A program made the position numbers and the translations under genes. This document shows positions 21,157 through 21,229 of a stretch of DNA of 21,229 nucleotides, one piece after another. The stretch lies in NCBI GenBank assembly GCA_025997715.1, contig BNUY01000035.1:1-21229 (forward strand). Direction: 5' to 3'. Below the pieces are notes generated by a model. It made no database searches and had not been told where the DNA came from. It saw only the letters and a list, made by a program, of their open reading frames with translations. The stretch's first letter is position 1, and each line of letters opens with the position of its first letter. The stretch comes from Spirochaetia bacterium. GTDB taxonomy: Bacteria; Spirochaetota; Spirochaetia; Treponematales; Breznakiellaceae.

Positions 21157-21229
21157 TCAGAATAATTCCAGTTGTTTCTTCATCATTTGTTTATACTCTT
21201 TTTCGGTCCTTTGATTCTTTACGTATTCT
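21157..21229 (-). CDS. Y1 transposase (TnpA, IS200/IS605 family), C-terminal fragment
   Basis: The last 23 residues of a protein running off the window are EYVKNQRTEKEYKQMMKKQLELF. The EYVKNQ segment fits the Y-x3-Q helix that carries the catalytic tyrosine in single-strand transposases of the IS200/IS605 family. The adjacent hairpin supports this. The fragment is short, so the family call rests on both together. Confidence 0.6.
   Translation of the reverse strand, partial: EYVKNQRTEKEYKQMMKKQLELF

Overview
The window looks like one chromosomal segment of an anaerobic or fermentative bacterium. Protein flavour (a BspA-like leucine-rich-repeat protein, RavA/ViaA, a molybdenum hydroxylase cluster, a MATE transporter fused to a cytidylate-kinase-like domain) suggests a Treponema-like spirochaete, but this is inference and a clostridial source cannot be excluded. 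No rRNA, tRNA or CRISPR array was found.

Region 1 (1-9450) is a molybdenum-hydroxylase (xanthine dehydrogenase family) neighbourhood. It holds a FAD subunit, a [2Fe-2S] subunit and a Mo-cofactor subunit whose gene is broken: its N-terminal part lies on the minus strand and an internal part lies inverted on the plus strand, joined near 535. It also holds a Crp/Fnr-type regulator, a RavA-ViaA pair and an XdhC/CoxI-family maturation protein. Four copies of one palindromic operator (GTAAC-N4-GTTAC type) lie before the FAD-subunit gene, the regulator, ravA and the XdhC gene. In each case the distance to a -10-like hexamer is that of a class II activator site, so the genes appear to form one local regulon. 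Two toxin-antitoxin pairs (HigBA-like and VapBC-like) have been inserted. The first is flanked by a perfect 42-bp direct repeat copied from the 3' end of the regulator gene.

Region 2 (9498-11558) is a MATE-type transporter fused to a C-terminal cytidylate-kinase-like domain, with its own consensus promoter.

Region 3 (11792-17428) is a visibly AT-richer defence-like island flanked by 58-bp direct repeats (56 of 58 identical). From one strong promoter it runs: a 67-aa protein, a DUF1016/YhcG-type nuclease, an Eco57I-like N6-adenine methyltransferase with a possible N-terminal nuclease motif, a two-TM protein and a RelA/SpoT-like HD hydrolase. The two-TM gene is itself flanked by a 34-bp copy of the methyltransferase gene's 3' end, the same arrangement as the HigBA cassette.

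Region 4 (17352-21229) has remnants (a small two-gene unit with an amber codon, an IS630-type transposase N-terminus), an AAA+ ATPase, a CX5R tyrosine phosphatase and a BspA-like LRR gene cut by an IS200/IS605-type element that runs off the window.

The most unusual signals are the repeated pattern of accessory modules bounded by duplicated gene ends, and the shared operator linking RavA-ViaA to molybdenum-hydroxylase genes.
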